From Planctomycetaceae bacterium (GTDB lineage: Bacteria > Planctomycetota > Planctomycetia > Pirellulales > Thermoguttaceae), in the NCBI GenBank assembly GCA_031288955.1, contig JAITQJ010000297.1, forward strand, positions 1 through 9,760: DNA of 9,760 nt, in the 5' to 3' direction. Shown here in pieces: positions 6,326 through 9,760 of this stretch (the stretch's first letter is position 1; every line of letters starts with the position of its first letter). The translations under genes and the position numbers were made by a program. The notes beneath the pieces were generated by a model, which did no database searches, was not told where the DNA came from, and saw only the letters and a list, made by a program, of their open reading frames with translations.

Positions 6326-9300
6326 ATGCTGCGTATTTTTGTTACAATAATTATAACGTTTGTTTTTGCCGCCGCTTTGTTTGCCGGCGGTGAAACGGAG
6401 ACGCTCCGTTACCGGCGTTGGTTAGCCCCGATAGAACAGATTGAAAACTGGCCTTTTCCGCCCGGTTTGAATCTTCCGGTTAACCGGCAACTTTTTGAGC
6501 AGTACGTTCAGCAATCGGTAACGAAATGTCAGTTATCGGAATCCTCGGCAGCGGCTTTTTTTAAGACAGTATTGACGGCGGACATTGACGGCGAAAAACC
6601 TTTTCCGAACAAGTCTCTGCAAGGCAGCGGCACGTTTGAATTGCCTCCGCAGCGTGCCAATCCTGATTCGATACCGCTCGTGCCGCTCAACATACCGGTC
6701 ATCGGGGCGAAATGGAGCGACGGTACCGAGGCATCGTTTGTCAACAGTGCTAACGGGACGCTGCATCTTGTTGTCCCGAATCAAGCCGTCAAACGGCTTG
6801 ATTTCCGCTGGTCGCTGCAAAACAAAATGCCGGTTGAAGATTCGCCGGTATTCGATTTTGCGCTGCCGTTAAGTTTGCAGAGCGAACTGCATTTTGATAT
6901 ACCGGAGACAATGACGGCGGCATCAACGGGCGGTATTGTACTTTCTGAAACACATAACACGCCGCAGCGGAAACTCTGCTGGATTCTGCTCGGTCAGGAA
7001 ATGAAAACAACGGTATCATTTCAACGGTCCAATAGCACCGGCGGCATCCGTTCCGGCGGAAAGGTTCCGTACCGGCAAACGGTTTCCTATCGATTAACCG
7101 AACAAGGCTTGGACGTTATCGTGCAGTTTTTTTTCAGTAAATCAAATGTCCGTTTGAACGAGTTGTTTGCGGAAGTTGACGAGCCGCTGCAAATAGCCGA
7201 AGTTCGCTGCGGTACGGAGTTCAATAGTATTGCTGTTCCCTGGCAGCGGCAAACTCTGTCTTCATCGCAAATTATCAGGATTGATTTAAGCGGTGTTAGT
7301 TCTGAAATGATTAGCGGCTTGACGCTTCGGGCGGTTTCGCCGATGCAGGAAAATGCTGATTGGAAGTTGCCGGGTGTCCGGCTTAAACAGGACAACGTCT
7401 TTTGGTGCGAAACCCGGTGCGGCGTGAACGTTTTTGCTCCGCTGCAAGCGGCTGAAGTTTTTGTAACAGACGGCGTTCAGGTTGTTCCGCGGACGGTTGT
7501 TGACGCAGCGCAGCGGGAGTTGTTTACGTTTCAATTTTTCAAGCCGGAGGCTTTCGCTACGCTCAAAGCGGTGTACAGCGAACCGCAGATGTCTTATCAA
7601 TCGGCAACGCAAATTTATTGGGGGGCAAACGAAATTCGCGCCAATGCCGTTTTGGAATGTCGGGCGGAACAAGACAAACACTTTGCCGTTGAATTGCCGG
7701 TTGTCGAAAATTGGACGGTCGATTCCGTTAAATGTTTTTCGCTGCCTAAAGAGTCGGGAACGTTCACTTCCGGTAATATCCTGCTGGATTCTTTAACCGG
7801 CAGCGAGGCAGACAACACCGCTTCCTGGAATATCTGGAACGACCCGGAAAAAAAGAATGTCCAAAAATTGCAGATACAGTTTAAGAGTCCTTTGGAATCA
7901 AAAAGTCCGGTTATCGTGCAACTAACGGGGCGGTATTTGAAAAATACGCAGCAGAAGTTTCAACTCGAAACATTATCGCCGGTAAAAGTGCCGCTGCGGA
8001 AGAATACGGTGCATCTTATCGGCGTGCAAATCGAAGATATTCCGTATCGTTTGCGTTCGGCAGACGGAATCAGTACCGCTACTGCGGCGCAGCAAAAAAG
8101 TTTACAGCGTTTGACCGGCGGCGTGTTTGTCCTGAATTCGGGAACGCAAACGTCGGCTCTGGAATTAGTCCGTGCTGAACCGGATTATACCGCTGAAATT
8201 GCGGAGAATGTTGCGTTGACCGACAACGGTCTTGCCGTAACGGTGTTGGTTCGCTGCCAACCGGTACAATCGTCGGCAGACCGGATTTATGTTTATTTTT
8301 CGTCCAAAAATTCCGGCGGACGAACCTGGAATTGGACGAGCAGCGATAGCCGCTTACAGCCGCTCCGGGCAAAAAAATTGTCGGACAAAGAAGTGTCGGA
8401 TTTGCTTCCGGTTTTCAAAACTAAAGTCCGGCTTGAAGATTTGCAGCAAGGCGAAACCTGGGAGATACGGCTGCCGTCTTTGCAGACGGAGACGTTCGAT
8501 TTGCAGGCAGCGGCGACGCTGCCGTTGGAAGAGTCGATAACGGTTCCGCTAGCGGCACTGCCGGCGGCACTTTCACAAAATGCGGCACAAAAAGCCGTCT
8601 TGACGGTCGTATCGCCGCATCGGTTTGATTATAGGATTGTCAATTCCCGGCTGCAGTCCATACCGGCAGCAGCCGCAGATTGGAATCAGTATTCCGAAAT
8701 TCAAGCCGTATTCCGCTATTCTCCCGATGAAGAATTACGCCGTCCCGGTCAAATCCCGTTATCGTTACAAAAATTGCAGCCGAATGAAACAGCAAACAGT
8801 GCCTGGATTTGGTCGCTGCGTTTGAATTCGCAATACGAGCCGGAAGGCAATATCAAAAATAATACGCTGCTTTGTGTTGAAAACCGGGGCAGAAAAAAAA
8901 TCAGGATAACACTTCCGGCAGGCATCAATGCAGCGGATATTTCATCAGTGTTATGTGCCGGCAGACCGGCGGATTGGTTCAGCGGCAGCGAAGAATTACC
9001 GGACGGCGGTAAACGCTGTTCGTTAACCGTTGCGCTGCCCGAAGGACGGCGTTTTGTAACAATAACGGTTGAATACGCATACCAGGATATTCCGCTGACA
9101 CAGCAGCGGAAATTACGTCCGCGTTATTTGACGGCAGATGTGCCGGTTCTCTCCGGGACTTGGACGGCTTGGTTTCCGCCGGAATATGATGTTCATCTGC
9201 ACCGCAGTGCATCTGACCAACCGGTTTCGCCGTATGCTCACGGATTGTCAAAATGTTTAACGTATTGGGGCAGTGTGAAGACATTTAATCTGGTATCGGC

Positions 9301-9760
9301 GGAGGATTGGCGGCGGCTTTTTACGCAGCGGCAGCGCAACAGTGAGGCGGCAGAAATTGCGGACAAATTTTTTGCCGAGATGGACGCAGCATTGAAAAAG
9401 AATCAGATAACGTCTTGGGGCAATTTGCTGAAAAATGATAAAATCCTTGCGAATACCGTTTTCCGTATCGGCGAAGGTACCGATGTCAAATTGCTGGTTG
9501 ATAAACAAGCGTTTCGTCTTATCGGCATTACGCCGGCAACACCGGTTAGCAGTTTGATTACCGCATCGCCGGCACGTGCCGGTTCGTTGAGTGAAGAATT
9601 GTTTGACCAGAGCGGTTTGGTGCTGCTCGTGTCTTCCCGGCTGCGTGCCGATAAAGTCAGAGAATATACGCTGGGCATAACATCGCCGCTGCGGCTGCCG
9701 CTGTATCGGGATATTCAAAGCGAACGTGCAGGGCATTGTGTCCGTTCAGTTGCGGCACAG
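6326..9760 (+). CDS. Second large exported beta-rich protein of unknown function, 3' end missing
   Basis: The frame is open for 1145 codons from ATG to the window edge without a stop. The peptide begins MLRIFVTIIITFVFAAALFA, a clear signal peptide, so the body is exported. Most of the rest is predicted beta strand. Visible landmarks are CWILLGQEMKTTVSF (from residue 218), IRITLPAGI (859) and TWTAWFPPEYDV (945). A helical stretch at about 993-1040 is followed by LLVDKQAFRLIGITPATPV. These motifs, like those of its upstream neighbour, remind me of uncharacterised large planctomycete proteins. There is no recognisable active site. It begins 27 bases after the preceding stop, with no terminator or promoter between them, so the two are very probably co-transcribed. 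No Shine-Dalgarno precedes the ATG, but the signal peptide starts right there. Whether it ends in membrane segments, as its neighbour does, lies outside the window. Confidence 0.87.
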   Translation, partial: MLRIFVTIIITFVFAAALFAGGETETLRYRRWLAPIEQIENWPFPPGLNLPVNRQLFEQYVQQSVTKCQLSESSAAAFFKTVLTADIDGEKPFPNKSLQGSGTFELPPQRANPDSIPLVPLNIPVIGAKWSDGTEASFVNSANGTLHLVVPNQAVKRLDFRWSLQNKMPVEDSPVFDFALPLSLQSELHFDIPETMTAASTGGIVLSETHNTPQRKLCWILLGQEMKTTVSFQRSNSTGGIRSGGKVPYRQTVSYRLTEQGLDVIVQFFFSKSNVRLNELFAEVDEPLQIAEVRCGTEFNSIAVPWQRQTLSSSQIIRIDLSGVSSEMISGLTLRAVSPMQENADWKLPGVRLKQDNVFWCETRCGVNVFAPLQAAEVFVTDGVQVVPRTVVDAAQRELFTFQFFKPEAFATLKAVYSEPQMSYQSATQIYWGANEIRANAVLECRAEQDKHFAVELPVVENWTVDSVKCFSLPKESGTFTSGNILLDSLTGSEADNTASWNIWNDPEKKNVQKLQIQFKSPLESKSPVIVQLTGRYLKNTQQKFQLETLSPVKVPLRKNTVHLIGVQIEDIPYRLRSADGISTATAAQQKSLQRLTGGVFVLNSGTQTSALELVRAEPDYTAEIAENVALTDNGLAVTVLVRCQPVQSSADRIYVYFSSKNSGGRTWNWTSSDSRLQPLRAKKLSDKEVSDLLPVFKTKVRLEDLQQGETWEIRLPSLQTETFDLQAAATLPLEESITVPLAALPAALSQNAAQKAVLTVVSPHRFDYRIVNSRLQSIPAAAADWNQYSEIQAVFRYSPDEELRRPGQIPLSLQKLQPNETANSAWIWSLRLNSQYEPEGNIKNNTLLCVENRGRKKIRITLPAGINAADISSVLCAGRPADWFSGSEELPDGGKRCSLTVALPEGRRFVTITVEYAYQDIPLTQQRKLRPRYLTADVPVLSGTWTAWFPPEYDVHLHRSASDQPVSPYAHGLSKCLTYWGSVKTFNLVSAEDWRRLFTQRQRNSEAAEIADKFFAEMDAALKKNQITSWGNLLKNDKILANTVFRIGEGTDVKLLVDKQAFRLIGITPATPVSSLITASPARAGSLSEELFDQSGLVLLVSSRLRADKVREYTLGITSPLRLPLYRDIQSERAGHCVRSVAAQ

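Noticed and set aside
1..9760. Insertion sequences, CRISPR arrays, tRNA or rRNA genes
   Set aside because: I saw no transposase-like protein, no terminal repeats with target duplications, no regular repeat-spacer pattern, and no tRNA-like or rRNA-like sequence.

Overview
The window looks like chromosomal DNA from a member of the Planctomycetota. This assignment rests on two very large exported proteins whose layout and tryptophan-rich motifs I recall, without a search, as a planctomycete-type family. They fill most of the right two thirds. Base composition is close to balanced and codon use looks similar across all genes. I see no sign of a mobile element, prophage, CRISPR array or RNA gene. 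A host-associated (gut or rumen) relative of Pirellulales/Thermoguttaceae is my guess, not something the sequence proves.

Layout. (1) Positions 1-104, minus strand: the first 34 codons of a gene that runs off the left edge. It has its own sigma70-like promoter and a strong Shine-Dalgarno. (2) Positions 105-237: a short gap holding that promoter and no convincing terminator for the gene upstream. (3) Positions 238-2580, minus strand: a complete secreted glycoside hydrolase of family 2 with an extra C-terminal beta-sandwich domain and an odd Arg/Ser/Ala-rich insertion. (4) Positions 2581-2845: a divergent intergenic region with one promoter facing each way and a compact cluster of inverted and direct repeats between them. 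(5) Positions 2846-6298, plus strand: a 1150-residue exported protein with three C-terminal membrane segments and a cytoplasmic tail. (6) From 6326 to the right edge, plus strand: a second exported beta-rich protein, open for 1145 codons and cut by the window end. It starts 27 bases after the previous stop and is almost certainly in the same operon.

How the genes fit together. The hydrolase would act outside the cytoplasm on a beta-linked sugar that cannot be named from sequence. The two giant proteins probably work as a pair at the cell envelope, one anchored by its C-terminal membrane segments, but no enzyme motif is visible in either and their function is unknown. The shared intergenic region could let one regulator control the hydrolase and the giant pair, but this is inference. 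The tandem giant pair is the best candidate here for an undescribed system.
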